DNA from: Bacillota bacterium
GTDB lineage: Bacteria; Bacillota; Limnochordia; DTU080; JAAYLA01
Assembly: GCA_012522135.1 (NCBI GenBank)
Contig: JAAYLA010000376.1
Coordinates: 1-43,066 of the forward strand
DNA: 43,066 nucleotides
Reading direction: 5' to 3'
The notes under the pieces were generated by a model. That model made no database searches and was not told the origin of the DNA. It saw nothing but the letters and a program-made list of their open reading frames with translations. Position 1 is the stretch's first letter. Each line of letters starts with the position of its first letter. Below are positions 31,212 to 40,912 of the stretch, piece after piece. Position numbers and translations under genes: made by a program.

Positions 31212-32242
31212 GCGATCGTGACTCCCTTTTCGCCTGCTTCGATCCGTCCGATCACGTGGGCCTGTTCGCCGTGTTTGCGCAAGACGGCCAGCGCCTCGTC
31301 GACGTCGCCGGGTGCCACGATCACGGCCATGGCGACGCCCATGTTGAAGGTGTTCCACATCACGTCATCGTCTAGGTCGCCTAGCTCCTGAAGCCAGGGA
31401 AATACGGCGGGCACGGGCCAGCTGTCCCGTTCGATCACCGCGTGGGTCCCGGCCGCCATGGCGCGGGGCAGGTTCTCCGGCAGGCCGCCGCCCGAGATGT
31501 TCGCTATGCCCCGTGCGAGCTCCCGTTCGGCCAGCTCGCAAATGGGCCGGGCGTAGATACCGGTCGGGCGCAGTAGCTCTTCACCGACCGTGCAGCCGAG
31601 CGCCTCGACGTACGTATCCGGTCTCAGCCCGGCCCGTTCGAAGACGACCTTGCGGACGAGGGAAAAGCCGCTGGATTGCAAGCCAGTCGACACAATGCCC
31701 AAAATGACGTCGCCGGGCCGCACTTTTTCGCCCGTGATCATCCGTGCACGGCTCACGACGCCGACGGCGAACCCGGCGATGTCGTACTCCCCCTCCGCAT
31801 AAAACCCGGGCATCTCGGCCGTCTCGCCTCCGATGAGCGCGCAGCCGGCCTGCCGACATCCTTCCGCGACGCCTGCTACGATGGCTTCCGCCTGGGCCGT
31901 TTCGAGCTTGCCGACGGCCAGGTAGTCGAGGAAGAACAGAGGCTCCGCTCCGTGGCAGATGATGTCGTTGACGCAGTACGCCACCGCGTCGATGCCGATC
32001 GTGTCGTGCTTGTTCATCATGAAGGCCACTTTCAACTTGGTCCCCACGCCGTCGGTACCCGCGACGAGGACGGGGTCAGGATGCCGCGCCAAGTCCAGGG
32101 CAAAAAGGCCGCCGAAAGAGCCGATCTCTTGCAACACTTCCTTGCGAAAGGTCGAGCGGGCGTGACCGCGCATGCGCCGCACCGCTTCGTACCCTGCCTC
32201 GATGTCCACTCCTGCCGCCTTGTACGTGAGCCGCTCATCCAT
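31208..32242 (-). CDS. purM: Phosphoribosylformylglycinamidine cyclo-ligase (AIR synthetase)
   Basis: ATP-dependent ring closure of FGAM to AIR. 344 aa, normal length. Typical motifs: VLVAGTDGVGTKLKVAF, CVNDIICHGAEPLFFLDYLA, GCALIGGETAEMPGFY, GLQSSGFSLVR, and HISGGG-like NISGGGLPENLPR. It starts 25 nt after purL with GAGGTACGG upstream and is coupled to purN. purF, which often lies between purL and purM, is absent. Confidence 0.97.
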   Translation of the reverse strand: MDERLTYKAAGVDIEAGYEAVRRMRGHARSTFRKEVLQEIGSFGGLFALDLARHPDPVLVAGTDGVGTKLKVAFMMNKHDTIGIDAVAYCVNDIICHGAEPLFFLDYLAVGKLETAQAEAIVAGVAEGCRQAGCALIGGETAEMPGFYAEGEYDIAGFAVGVVSRARMITGEKVRPGDVILGIVSTGLQSSGFSLVRKVVFERAGLRPDTYVEALGCTVGEELLRPTGIYARPICELAERELARGIANISGGGLPENLPRAMAAGTHAVIERDSWPVPAVFPWLQELGDLDDDVMWNTFNMGVAMAVIVAPGDVDEALAVLRKHGEQAHVIGRIEAGEKGVTIA

Positions 32243-32267
32243 GGCCGTACCTCCTCAATACCGAGCT

Positions 32268-34514
32268 TCAGACATCCTTCATCAGCTCGGGGATGGACCG
32301 CCGCCAAGCGTCCGCGAGCTCGCCGACGGCAAGCTCCACACGGCCGCTCGCGGGCGCTCCGGGTGTCCCCGTCACGTCGAGCACCAGGCGATCGCCTCCC
32401 GTGCGACCCAAAACCGCGACCGGCACACCTTCCGCCTGGGCAACAGCCATCGCTTTTTCTACGTCTTTTTCCGCCACCGAGACGACGATGCGCGATTGCG
32501 TCTCGCCGAACAGGAGGGCATCCGCCCGGAAGTCGGCCTGGAGCTTGAGGTCCGCCCCCCGTGCCCCGGCAATGCAGCATTCAGCCAAAGCGACCGCTAG
32601 GCCCCCTTCCGAGCAATCGTGGGCCGAGCGGGCGATGCCTTCGGTAATGAGCCGGCGGCACACCTTTTGCACGGCCAGCTCCCGCGAAAGGTCGAGGCTG
32701 GGCGGCTCGGGGCCAACGATTCCCTTGAGCGCCAAATACTCGCTGCCGCCGAGTTCGTTACGGTTTTCGCCCAAGAGCAGCACGACGTCGCCGTCCCCTT
32801 GCCAGCCGCTGCCGACGCAAAGGCTCACGTCGTCTACCCGCCCCACCATGCCGACCATGGGTGTCGGGTAGATGGCCTGTCCGCCGCTTTCGTTGTACAG
32901 GCTGACGTTGCCGCCGGTCACGGGAGTCCCGAAGGCAAGGCAAGCGTCCCGGATGCCGCGGACGGCCTGTTCGAGCTGCCAGAAAATCTCCGGGTTTTCG
33001 GGACTGCCGAAGTTCAGCCCGTCGGTGATCGCCAGAGGGGTGCCGCCGACGCAGCTGATGTTGCGGGCTGCTTCGGCCACCGCGATCTGCGCGCCGAGGC
33101 GAGGGTTCAAATAGACGTAGCGCGAGTTGCAGGCGACGGACAGCGCAATGCCCCGCGCACCGTCCCCTACCTGCACGACCGCCGCATCAGCCGCGCCGGG
33201 TCCGAAGACGGTCCTGCCACCGGCTTCACTGTCGAAACGGGAATACGCCCACTCCTTGCTTGCGACCGTGGGCGAGGCGAGAAGGCGCAAGAGCTCCGCT
33301 CCGAGATCCAGCGGCACGCCGGCCGGAACCTGCACCTTACGCACTGCCGCCAAGTACGCGGGCTCCCTGCTCTCGGGATGGTACAGGGGAGCCCCGTCGC
33401 TGGCCAAAGCGCGGGCCGGAACCTCTGCCGCGGTCCGTCCACCGTGCAGCACGCGCAACATGCCGTCGTCCGTCACGGAGCCCACGACCGCCGCCGGCAC
33501 GTTCCACCTTTCGGCCACGGCCAAGACCTTGTCCTCCGCGCCATTCTCAACGACGAGCAGCATCCGCTCCTGGGACTCCGAAAGCATCATTTCAAAGGGC
33601 GTCAGGTCCTCGTCCCGCACGGGCACCTTGTCCAGATCGAGCTCGATTCCCGTGCCCGCCCGCGCCGCCATCTCGGCCGCCGAGCTCGTCAGACCGGCCG
33701 CACCCATGTCCTGCACGCCGACGACGAGGCCCGCGGCAATGAGTTCCAAAGTAGCCTCGATCAGCCGCCTGCCGGTCTCGGGATCGCCGATGGCGACGGC
33801 GCTTTCCGGCACCTGCGCTTCGTCGCCCAGCTCCGCCGAAGCAAAGCTCGCCCCGTGCACGCCATCCCGGCCCGTCTTGCCGCCGAGCACGATGACCGGA
33901 TTGCCCACACCGTCGGCCCGGGCCCTTGCCACGCCACCGTGAGGCACGATGCCGACGGCCATGACGTTGACCAGCGGGTTACCCGAGTAGGACGGATCGA
34001 AGTAGATCTCTCCGCCCACGGTCGGTACCCCCACCGCGGCTCCGTAATCCGCAATGCCCTGCACGACGCCGGAAAAAATCTCCCGCACCCGGGATTCCGT
34101 CAGTGGACCGAAGCGCAGGGAGTTCAATACAGCCACGGGGCGCGCGCCCATAGCGAAGACGTCCCGCAGACACCCGCCTACCCCCGTGGCCGACGCTTCT
34201 ACGGGCGCCACGGCGGACGGGTGGTTGTGGGACTCGATCTTGAAGACTACGGCTAGGCCGCCTCCGATGTCGACGACTCCCGCGTTCTCGCCTGGACCTT
34301 CCAAGATCTGCGGGCCGGAAGTCGGAAAAAGGTGAAACAGGCTCCGGCTGTGTTTGTATGAGCAATGCTCCGACCACAGGCCGCTGAACATGCCGAGTTC
34401 GGTCCAGTTCGGAGCCCGCCCGAGCCGCTCTTTGATCAGCTCATACTCATAGTCGGTAAGGCCCAGCTCCCTCCAGGCCTTACGCTCTTCAATCTGCTTT
34501 ACGGTCGGTTCCAT
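32268..34514 (-). CDS. purL: Phosphoribosylformylglycinamidine synthase large subunit (small-type PurL)
   Basis: Converts FGAR to FGAM with ATP and ammonia delivered by PurQ. 748 aa: this is the short PurL that works as a PurL-PurQ-PurS complex, since the C-terminal glutaminase domain of the 1300-aa form is missing. Motifs: LWSEHCSYKHS near residue 50, IESHNHPSAVAP, GVGGCLRDVFAMGARP, VQDMGAAGLTSSAAEMA, and AHDCSEGGLAVALAEC near the C-terminus. Neither purQ nor purS lies next to it, although they normally sit directly upstream, so they must be elsewhere. Confidence 0.97.
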   Translation of the reverse strand: MEPTVKQIEERKAWRELGLTDYEYELIKERLGRAPNWTELGMFSGLWSEHCSYKHSRSLFHLFPTSGPQILEGPGENAGVVDIGGGLAVVFKIESHNHPSAVAPVEASATGVGGCLRDVFAMGARPVAVLNSLRFGPLTESRVREIFSGVVQGIADYGAAVGVPTVGGEIYFDPSYSGNPLVNVMAVGIVPHGGVARARADGVGNPVIVLGGKTGRDGVHGASFASAELGDEAQVPESAVAIGDPETGRRLIEATLELIAAGLVVGVQDMGAAGLTSSAAEMAARAGTGIELDLDKVPVRDEDLTPFEMMLSESQERMLLVVENGAEDKVLAVAERWNVPAAVVGSVTDDGMLRVLHGGRTAAEVPARALASDGAPLYHPESREPAYLAAVRKVQVPAGVPLDLGAELLRLLASPTVASKEWAYSRFDSEAGGRTVFGPGAADAAVVQVGDGARGIALSVACNSRYVYLNPRLGAQIAVAEAARNISCVGGTPLAITDGLNFGSPENPEIFWQLEQAVRGIRDACLAFGTPVTGGNVSLYNESGGQAIYPTPMVGMVGRVDDVSLCVGSGWQGDGDVVLLLGENRNELGGSEYLALKGIVGPEPPSLDLSRELAVQKVCRRLITEGIARSAHDCSEGGLAVALAECCIAGARGADLKLQADFRADALLFGETQSRIVVSVAEKDVEKAMAVAQAEGVPVAVLGRTGGDRLVLDVTGTPGAPASGRVELAVGELADAWRRSIPELMKDV

Positions 34515-34577
34515 CAGACAGCACCCCCGCCGTAGTCTGAACCGGTTCGGAAACGTCCTAATCCGGCGCGCCCCACA

Positions 34578-35990
34578 TTACCCGACCTGACCGCCCCGCA
34601 GCGCCTGCAGCCGGGCCTCCCACGCGTCGCACACGGCGCGGGCCTTGCGCGCCGCGATGCCCACGTACTTCTCGGGCCGGTACAACACCTCAACCTGCTG
34701 AGGACTCAGCCGCTCGAGCCACGGTGCAAGCTCGCCGTGGGTTCGAAGGGTCTCGGTGAGCGGTGTGCCTTGCTTTTCCGCCTCCAACGTGAGGCGCCGC
34801 ACCGCTTCGTGGGCGTCGGGGTGTCCCGCGGCGGCGAGCAGGATGTACAACGGTTCGGCCACCACCATGTCCTTAGTGCGGTTGAAGTTCTCCTCCATGC
34901 GCGCCCGGTCGACGACGAGCTTGCGGCAAACCCGGCTCAGGCGGTCGGAGGCAAGAGCGGTGCCGTAGATCAGCTCGCCCAAGAAACGCCCCGACGCGGA
35001 ATTGGTCAGGTCGCGCTGATGCTCGGATATCTGGTCCATGTAGACGGTCAACATCCGGGGAGTAAACACTTTCCACAGGCTCTTCACGTGTTCGAAGTTC
35101 CAAGGATTGCGCTTGTGGGGCATGGTCGATGAGCCCACCTGTTCCGCGGCGAAAGCCTCTCCTACCTCGCCGATCTCACTGCGCTGCAGGTGCCGAATGT
35201 CGTCGCTGAAGTTGCCCAGGACGCCTAGGGTGCTGATCAGCGCGTGGGCAAAATCGGCCATATATTCGGGCTCGACGATTTGGGTGGAAACGGAACCGGG
35301 ACGCAGTCCCAAGATGGCGAGCACCTCGCGCTCGAACTCCTCCGGGTCGTCAAAGAATAGGCTTGCCGCATTGTAGGCGCCCACGGCCCCGGCCATCTTC
35401 CCCCGCAGCTCCTCGGCGGCATGGGCGACGGCTTCGATGCGACCGCCGAGCCGGGCTACGTATTCGGCCACGGCGAAGCCGAACGTGATGGGCACCGCGT
35501 GCTGGCCGTGGGTCCTGCCCATCTGCACCGTGTCCGCTTCCCGCCGTGCAATGGCCGCCCACAAGTCCCATAGCTCCAGCAGCTGCGGCAAGAGCAGGTG
35601 CCGTACGGCATCGCGAAACTGCAGGGCTCTCGCGGTATCCGTGATATCGACGGATGTTGCCGTAAGGTGTACGAAGGGCCGGGAGGCAGGGCTCACTTTG
35701 GACTGTATGACGTTGACGAGGGCGCGGACGTTGTGGCGGGTCCTGCGCTCCTCCTCCTGTACTTCGGCAGGCGTCACTGCGGCCGCGGCCCGCTCGATCT
35801 CCTCGGCCTGCTCGGGCGTGCAAATGCCGCGGTTTGCCAAGGCACGGGCCAACGCAGCCTCTACCTTCGCTTGGTAACGGACGGCCGCCTCCTCGGAAAG
35901 ATAAGCAGCGTAGGCGGCAAACATCTCCGGATTGGACGCACGGTAGCGGCTGTCCAGGGGACTGATCGTGAAAAAGTCAATCTCTGGCAC
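34578..35990 (-). CDS. purB: Adenylosuccinate lyase
   Basis: Cleaves SAICAR and adenylosuccinate, releasing fumarate. 470 aa. The superfamily signature GSSTMPHKRNP holds the flexible catalytic loop; TATSVDITDTA and GRTHGQHAVPITFG carry the other active-site Ser/His regions. The sequence is closer to the longer PurB type beginning SPLDSRYR than to the 430-aa Bacillus form (inference by eye). The GTG at 35990 has AGGAG 8 nt upstream. It is the first gene of the leftward purine run, behind a good promoter and PurBoxes. Confidence 0.95.
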   Translation of the reverse strand: MPEIDFFTISPLDSRYRASNPEMFAAYAAYLSEEAAVRYQAKVEAALARALANRGICTPEQAEEIERAAAAVTPAEVQEEERRTRHNVRALVNVIQSKVSPASRPFVHLTATSVDITDTARALQFRDAVRHLLLPQLLELWDLWAAIARREADTVQMGRTHGQHAVPITFGFAVAEYVARLGGRIEAVAHAAEELRGKMAGAVGAYNAASLFFDDPEEFEREVLAILGLRPGSVSTQIVEPEYMADFAHALISTLGVLGNFSDDIRHLQRSEIGEVGEAFAAEQVGSSTMPHKRNPWNFEHVKSLWKVFTPRMLTVYMDQISEHQRDLTNSASGRFLGELIYGTALASDRLSRVCRKLVVDRARMEENFNRTKDMVVAEPLYILLAAAGHPDAHEAVRRLTLEAEKQGTPLTETLRTHGELAPWLERLSPQQVEVLYRPEKYVGIAARKARAVCDAWEARLQALRGGQVG

Positions 35991-36040
35991 AAAACGGGCT
36001 CCTCTCGCAATGTTCGCCTTTACACCGGATTGACACCCTC

Positions 36041-36069
36041 ATGCTAGCAAAGACAAGGGGCCGAGTCAA
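36041..36069 (-). promoter_or_regulatory. Sigma-A promoter of the purBLMNHD operon
   Basis: Minus strand TTGACT (36069-36064), 17 nt, TAGCAT (36046-36041), giving a leader of about 44 nt before purB. The PurBox pair begins only 4 nt upstream of the -35. Confidence 0.7.
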
Positions 36070-36072
36070 CGA

Positions 36073-36115
36073 AAAGGCGAACGTTTTGGTTGTGAATCAC
36101 AAAATGTTCGTCTTT
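36073..36115. promoter_or_regulatory. PurR operator: two inverted PurBoxes 17 nt apart
   Basis: Box 1, AAAGGCGAACGTT (36073-36085), and box 2 on the opposite strand, AAAGACGAACATT (36115-36103), each carry the CGAAC core of the Bacillus PurBox and match 10 and 11 of 13 consensus positions. They face each other with exactly 17 nt between them, the spacing described for the B. subtilis PurR repressor. The site lies between the divergent purB and purE arms and can govern both. A further copy, AAAGGCGAACATT on the minus strand (36021-36009), lies in the purB leader. Confidence 0.75.
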
Positions 36116-36228
36116 GCAGGTTTCCCGAACACCCCTGTTGAAACCGCAACGACGACACCGGCTGCCGCCAGCGCAAGGCACGGGCGCCGGCACCGGTTCA
36201 CACGTTCGCACGGAAAGGTGATGCAGCG

Positions 36229-36723
36229 GTGGAAACCTCTCGCCCGCTAGTGGGTGTGATCATGGGCAGCGTGTCGGACTGGGAGACCATGTCCCACACC
36301 TGTGCTATTTTGGACGAGCTCGCAATCCCGTACGAAAAACGTGTCGTGTCGGCGCACCGCACGCCGGACGAGATGTTCCGCTACGCGGAAACGGCCGCGC
36401 AGCGTGGGCTTGAGGTCATCGTGGCCGGCGCCGGCGGTGCGGCCCACTTGCCGGGCATGGTCGCCACGAAGACCTTGCTCCCGGTGATCGGGGTGCCGGT
36501 GAAGTCATCAGTTCTCTCCGGCTGGGACTCGCTCCTTTCCATCGTGCAAATGCCGGGAGGCGTTCCCGTCGCGACAATGGCGATAGGACGCGCGGGTGCT
36601 GTCAACGCCGGTCTTTTCGCGGCCCGCATTTTGGGCACGAAGTACCCGGCCGTCGCGGAAAGGCTGGAGGCTTACCGCGCCGCCATGCACCGCCGGGTCG
36701 TCGAGGAGGCTGGGCTGCCGTGA
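36229..36723 (+). CDS. purE: N5-CAIR mutase
   Basis: Class I PurE, which moves the carboxyl group of N5-CAIR to give CAIR. 164 aa. [11 protein letters not shown] (phosphate-binding Ser-Asp), [12 protein letters not shown] (catalytic His) and [12 protein letters not shown] are the family motifs. It starts at a GTG (36229) with AAGGTGAT upstream. It overlaps purK by 4 nt (GTGA). It is oriented away from the rest of the purine genes, unlike the single purEKBCSQLFMNHD operon of Bacillus. Confidence 0.97.
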   Translation: METSRPLVGVIMGSVSDWETMSHTCAILDELAIPYEKRVVSAHRTPDEMFRYAETAAQRGLEVIVAGAGGAAHLPGMVATKTLLPVIGVPVKSSVLSGWDSLLSIVQMPGGVPVATMAIGRAGAVNAGLFAARILGTKYPAVAERLEAYRAAMHRRVVEEAGLP

Positions 36724-37874
36724 CCGTGCCTCTACCCCCCGGAGCGACCATCGGCATGCTCGGCAGCGGACAGCTCGGACGGATGTCGGGTCAGGCGGCA
36801 CGACGGCTCGGTTACCGGCTCATCGTCCTTTCGCCCGACGAAGATGCGCCCGCTAGCCACGTCGCCGACCGCACGATCGTGTCGCCGTTGGACGATGCCG
36901 CCGGCTACCGCGCCATCGCGCCCTTATGCGACGTCCTCACGTACGAGTTCGAGAACGTCGTGGCAAAGCCTTTGCTAGACATCGCAGCCTACGTGCCCGT
37001 CTATCCGCGGCCCGCTATTTTGGACACGGTGCGGCACAGGCTGCGGGAGAAAGAGGCGGTGCGGGCCTTAGGCGTGCCGACCGCCGACTTCGTCCCGGTA
37101 CGCTGCCCGGAGGATCTGAAGAAGGCCCTGGACCAGTTCGGAAAAGGCGTCCTCAAGCGCGCTCTCGGCGGCTACGACGGGAAAGGCCAGCGCGTCGTGT
37201 GGAAAGGTCAAGACGCCGAGGAGGTATACCGGGAACTCGCGCCTGACGGCGCGGAGCTCATTTTTGAGGAGTTCGTCCCCTTCGTGCGGGAGCTGTCGGT
37301 GATCGTGGCCCGCAGCGTGGACGGCCGGGTCGTGACGTATCCCTGCACGGAAAACATCCACCGCCGGGGCATCCTGCACCTTTCCATCGCGCCGGCCCGC
37401 ACCGCCGCGGACCGTGCGGCGAAAGCGCGGCACATGGCGGCCCGCCTTGCGGAAGGACTCGATCTTGTAGGCGTCATGGGCGTGGAGCTTTTCGAAACCG
37501 ACGAGGGACTGCTCGTAAACGAACTCGCGCCTCGCCCCCACAACTCGGGCCACTACACCCTCGATGCATGCTACACTTCCCAGTTCGAACAGCACATCCG
37601 GGCCGTGGCGGGGCTTCCCCTGGGCGATCCGTCCCTGCACACGCCTGCCGTCATGCTGAATCTGCTCGGACAGCACATGGAAAGTTTGGGCCGGCACCTC
37701 GCGACGATCCTGCGCGATCCCTTGCTCAAGCTGCACGTCTACGGTAAGCGGGAGGCACGGCCGGGACGCAAGATGGCCCATCTCACCGCCTTAGGAAGCA
37801 GTGTGGAAGAGGCGTGCGCGCGGCTCGAGAGGGTGTGGCCGTTGCTGCGCGCCGGCGACGAACCGCTCATTTGA
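36720..37874 (+). CDS. purK: N5-carboxyaminoimidazole ribonucleotide synthase
   Basis: ATP-grasp enzyme that makes N5-CAIR from AIR, bicarbonate and ATP; partner of PurE. 384 aa. N-terminal [22 protein letters not shown]-grasp residues [13 protein letters not shown] and [37 protein letters not shown] with metal and substrate ligands. The GTG start overlaps the purE stop. It converges on the DUF58 gene with 21 nt between stops. Confidence 0.97.
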   Translation: MTVPLPPGATIGMLGSGQLGRMSGQAARRLGYRLIVLSPDEDAPASHVADRTIVSPLDDAAGYRAIAPLCDVLTYEFENVVAKPLLDIAAYVPVYPRPAILDTVRHRLREKEAVRALGVPTADFVPVRCPEDLKKALDQFGKGVLKRALGGYDGKGQRVVWKGQDAEEVYRELAPDGAELIFEEFVPFVRELSVIVARSVDGRVVTYPCTENIHRRGILHLSIAPARTAADRAAKARHMAARLAEGLDLVGVMGVELFETDEGLLVNELAPRPHNSGHYTLDACYTSQFEQHIRAVAGLPLGDPSLHTPAVMLNLLGQHMESLGRHLATILRDPLLKLHVYGKREARPGRKMAHLTALGSSVEEACARLERVWPLLRAGDEPLI

Positions 37875-37895
37875 CGCCGGGATGCGCCGCCCTCG

Positions 37896-39131
37896 TCAGC
37901 CTGCCCGCGCGTGGATGGCTTTCAGCGCGGACGGCGACTGGACATGGTAGAAGGTGATGCCGGGCGCGAGGGGCTTGTGCAAGTACTCCTTATGTACGGG
38001 GTCGAGGCCGACGATGATCACGATAAGATAAAATCCTTGCCGGCGAAGGCGCAACAGCGTGTCGATCAGCCGCGGCGAGTCGACGGGCGTTATGAGGATG
38101 AGCGTCGCGCCCCAGCTAAGCCGCGGCGTCGTCTCGGAAAGGAGCTGCGGCAGTGTGATGCTGGGCACGCACTCGATCGTCGCGAGTACCTCAAGGATCT
38201 CGGTCAGCCCTCCGCTGCCTTTGCGCGACTGTACGAAGACCGTTTGGTCCTTCTGACCCGGTACCGCTCCGTTGGTCACAAGGCCCACGCTCTGGCGGTC
38301 GCGCACGAGGGCGTAACCGATGGACGCCGCCGCTTCGATTGCCAGTTCGGAGTAGTACTCGAGCAGATGCAGCTCGTACTCCGCTTCGTTGAGATTGAGG
38401 TAAATGAACGCGTCGACGGCGATAGTAGGCTGGTATTCGCGCACGTACAGCTCCCCCGCCCGTGCCGACACCTTCCAATGGATGCTCTTGTACGGGTCAC
38501 CGGCTTGGTAGGGACGGGTCCCGATCGTGTGGGCGGGATCGTCGAAAAAGCGGGTCGGCGTTTGAACCTCGCCGAACGGCAGGGACGAGGGCAACCCGAG
38601 GTCTTCCAGGGCGTGGATACGAGGGTACACGATCAAACCGCTCTGCAGCGTCGACGTGCCGCGCAGGTGTGCGAGGCCGAAGGCGTCGCCGGCTTCCAGA
38701 TGGAGCGGACCGAACTTGTGCAAGCCGCGCCGGCGCGCCACCACGCCGTACGTCCAGCCCTTTCTCTCACGAGGGCCCAAGGACAGCACGGCGCGGCGCG
38801 GCGACACCACGTTGACCAAATGCGTGACTTCATCGCTCACCAAAAGCCAGACGACCGGAAGGCGCGAAGGGTTCGTGACGGAGACGGTGACGTCGATGCG
38901 TTCGCCGACAAATGCCCGCTCCGCGCTCAGGTCCCGGGTAAACTGCAGCGCGGCGAAGCTGCGGTTGGCGATGTACCGGGAAAGGAAGTAGGTCGCCACC
39001 GAGGCATACAGCATCACGTAAAGCACCTTACCCCGGAGAAACAGGGCGGCGATGAGGAGGATCCAGATGCCGGCGCGCCACAGCGCCTCGATGCTGCGTC
39101 CCGTCGTTGCCCCGTCCCGCGCCTGCGCCAT
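37896..39131 (-). CDS. DUF58 domain membrane protein
   Basis: 411 aa from the ATG at 39131 (GGAGGGG 7 nt upstream). Two hydrophobic N-terminal segments (about 18-34 and 38-56) are followed by a beta-rich region and the DUF58 core: PYQAGDPYKSIHWKVSARAGELYVREY (in adjoining motifs), then a von Willebrand A-like fold with LILITPVDS. DUF58 proteins usually accompany a MoxR ATPase and a transglutaminase-like protein. Neither is in the window, where it follows pyrD instead. Its role is unknown; a cell-envelope or chaperone-like function is the common guess. Confidence 0.85.
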   Translation of the reverse strand: MAQARDGATTGRSIEALWRAGIWILLIAALFLRGKVLYVMLYASVATYFLSRYIANRSFAALQFTRDLSAERAFVGERIDVTVSVTNPSRLPVVWLLVSDEVTHLVNVVSPRRAVLSLGPRERKGWTYGVVARRRGLHKFGPLHLEAGDAFGLAHLRGTSTLQSGLIVYPRIHALEDLGLPSSLPFGEVQTPTRFFDDPAHTIGTRPYQAGDPYKSIHWKVSARAGELYVREYQPTIAVDAFIYLNLNEAEYELHLLEYYSELAIEAAASIGYALVRDRQSVGLVTNGAVPGQKDQTVFVQSRKGSGGLTEILEVLATIECVPSITLPQLLSETTPRLSWGATLILITPVDSPRLIDTLLRLRRQGFYLIVIIVGLDPVHKEYLHKPLAPGITFYHVQSPSALKAIHARAG

Positions 39132-39174
39132 GCTGCACCCCTCCGAGAATCCGCCCGCTTTGGCCAAACCTTTC

Positions 39175-40128
39175 CTACTGGTTCGCCTCCGGCCGGGTAG
39201 GTTCCTGTCTCGCGGTTCGACGCGGGTGCGCTGCGCCGATCAGCTCCGCATAGCTTAAGCCCGTCTCTTCGACGTACCGCTCCAGGCCGGCGAGGACGTC
39301 GAGGGCAGCCGTGGGCCGGATGAAATTCGCCGTGCCCACCGCCACCGCGCGGGCACCCGCGAGGACGAACTCGGCCGCATCCGCCCCGTCCATGATGCCG
39401 CCCATACCAATGAGGGGCACCCGTACGGCTTCGTACACCTGCCACACCATGCGCACGGCTAGCGGCCGGATGGCGGGGCCCGACAGCCCTCCGAACACGT
39501 TTGCCAGAACGGGTTTGCGCCGGCGGATATCGATGGCCATGCCGAGAAACGTGTTGACCAAGGAAATCGCGTCGGCGCCGGCATCTTCTACGGCCCGGGC
39601 CATTTGGGCGATGTCGGTCACGTTGGGCGAAAGCTTCGGGATAACGGGCAGGTGCGTCGCCCTTTTGACTGCCTCCACCACTCGGGCCGCCGCCCGCGGG
39701 TCGCTGCCGAACTGGATGCCGCCTTCCTTGATGTTCGGGCAGGAGATATTGATTTCCAAGGCGTCGATCCCTCCGGCGGCGCTCAAACGGGCCGCGACGT
39801 CTGCGTACTCTTCCACCGACCGCCCGATGATGTTCACGATGATACGGGTGTCAAACCCGCGCAGCCACGGCAGATCGACCTCCAGGAAATAGTCGACCCC
39901 GGGATTTTGCAGGCCGATGGCGTTCAGCATCCCCGACGGCGTTTCGACGATGCGCGGCACGGGGTTTCCCGTCCACGGCTCGCTGGAGACCCCCTTGACC
40001 ATGACCGCGCCGAGCCGGGACAAGTCGAAAAACTCGGCGTACTCCCTGCCGTAGCCGAAGGTGCCGGAGGCCACCATGACGGGATTTTTCAACTCCATGC
40101 CGGCGATTTCGATGCTCAGATCAACCAT
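39175..40128 (-). CDS. pyrD: Dihydroorotate dehydrogenase B catalytic subunit (NAD-type)
   Basis: Class 1B FMN enzyme that oxidises dihydroorotate to orotate and works as a heterotetramer with PyrK. 317 aa TIM barrel: [43 protein letters not shown] with the catalytic Cys of class 1[23 protein letters not shown], and [17 protein letters not shown]. It overlaps pyrK by 8 nt. The C-terminal tail is slightly extended and basic. Confidence 0.97.
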   Translation of the reverse strand: MVDLSIEIAGMELKNPVMVASGTFGYGREYAEFFDLSRLGAVMVKGVSSEPWTGNPVPRIVETPSGMLNAIGLQNPGVDYFLEVDLPWLRGFDTRIIVNIIGRSVEEYADVAARLSAAGGIDALEINISCPNIKEGGIQFGSDPRAAARVVEAVKRATHLPVIPKLSPNVTDIAQMARAVEDAGADAISLVNTFLGMAIDIRRRKPVLANVFGGLSGPAIRPLAVRMVWQVYEAVRVPLIGMGGIMDGADAAEFVLAGARAVAVGTANFIRPTAALDVLAGLERYVEETGLSYAELIGAAHPRRTARQEPTRPEANQ

Positions 40129-40912
40129 GGCCGTACACCTCTTCCGCCCAAAAGACCGGCCCTTCCCTGCACACCCTCTGGTACTGCACGCCGCCTTCCG
40201 TGCGCACCGGCAGCACGCAGGACAAACACGCGCCGACGCCGCAGCCCATCGCTTCTTCGAAGGCGAGTTGACAAGGCACGCCGGCCCGGCAAGCGATGCG
40301 GGCGACGGCCTCGAGCATCGGCCGCGGGCCGCACGCGTAAAGGCCGTCCCACTCGTTTCTGTTCAGTTGGTTCTCCAAAAGATCGGTGACGAATCCGCGA
40401 TGGCCCAAGCTGCCGTCGTCGGTCGCCACCTCCGCCTCGATGCCCAGCGCCGCAAACTCGGTCCAGCCGAAAGCGAGCCCGGCCTCGGCAAAGCCGAGGA
40501 GCGCCTTCATTTCTGCTTGACCTTGCCAAGTTTGGGCGAGAAAAAGCAGGGGCGGAACCCCGACGCCTCCCCCGACGAGGAGAAGCCGCCTTGCCTCCGG
40601 GACCTTCACGAAGCCCCTGCCTAAAGGTCCGAGGACGTCGATGTCGTCGCCCGGGCGAAGGCGTGCGAGCGCCTCCGTGCCGCGCCCGACGACACGGTAC
40701 ACGATGCTCCAATCGCCGTTCGCAAAGCGCCGGTACAGGCTGAAGGGCCGGCGCAGCAGAGGATCCCAGCTTCCCGGCCTCGCGACCCGCACGTTGATGA
40801 ACTGTCCGGGCTGGACGGCGTCTAACGCGGGGTGGTGGGCCGCGATGAGCTCGTAGTGCCCAGCTGCCACCGGCCGCTGGGCGACGACTGCGGTTACGAA
40901 CGTCTCAGCCAC
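40121..40912 (-). CDS. pyrK: Dihydroorotate dehydrogenase B electron transfer subunit
   Basis: FAD and [2Fe-2S] subunit that passes electrons from PyrD to NAD+. 263 aa from the GTG at 40912, which has GGGAGGG 7 nt upstream; the frame is open farther up but there overlaps pyrF heavily. Motifs: [10 protein letters not shown] (FAD), [24 protein letters not shown] (NAD), YACGPRPML, and the iron-sulfur cysteines in [11 protein letters not shown] plus a late Cys in [10 protein letters not shown]. It overlaps both pyrF and pyrD by 8 nt. Confidence 0.96.
   Translation of the reverse strand: MAETFVTAVVAQRPVAAGHYELIAAHHPALDAVQPGQFINVRVARPGSWDPLLRRPFSLYRRFANGDWSIVYRVVGRGTEALARLRPGDDIDVLGPLGRGFVKVPEARRLLLVGGGVGVPPLLFLAQTWQGQAEMKALLGFAEAGLAFGWTEFAALGIEAEVATDDGSLGHRGFVTDLLENQLNRNEWDGLYACGPRPMLEAVARIACRAGVPCQLAFEEAMGCGVGACLSCVLPVRTEGGVQYQRVCREGPVFWAEEVYGHG

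Noticed and set aside
32619-34256. A 545-codon rightward frame opposite purL
   Set aside because: It is an antisense shadow of a highly conserved gene in GC-rich DNA, with no domain resemblance. The same applies to long antisense frames opposite DUF58 (37911-39200), yloB, prkC and the SEDS gene.
35991-36228. Purine (guanine) riboswitch before purE or purB
   Set aside because: The conserved loop and junction sequences of the purine aptamer are not present; the PurBoxes explain the regulation better.
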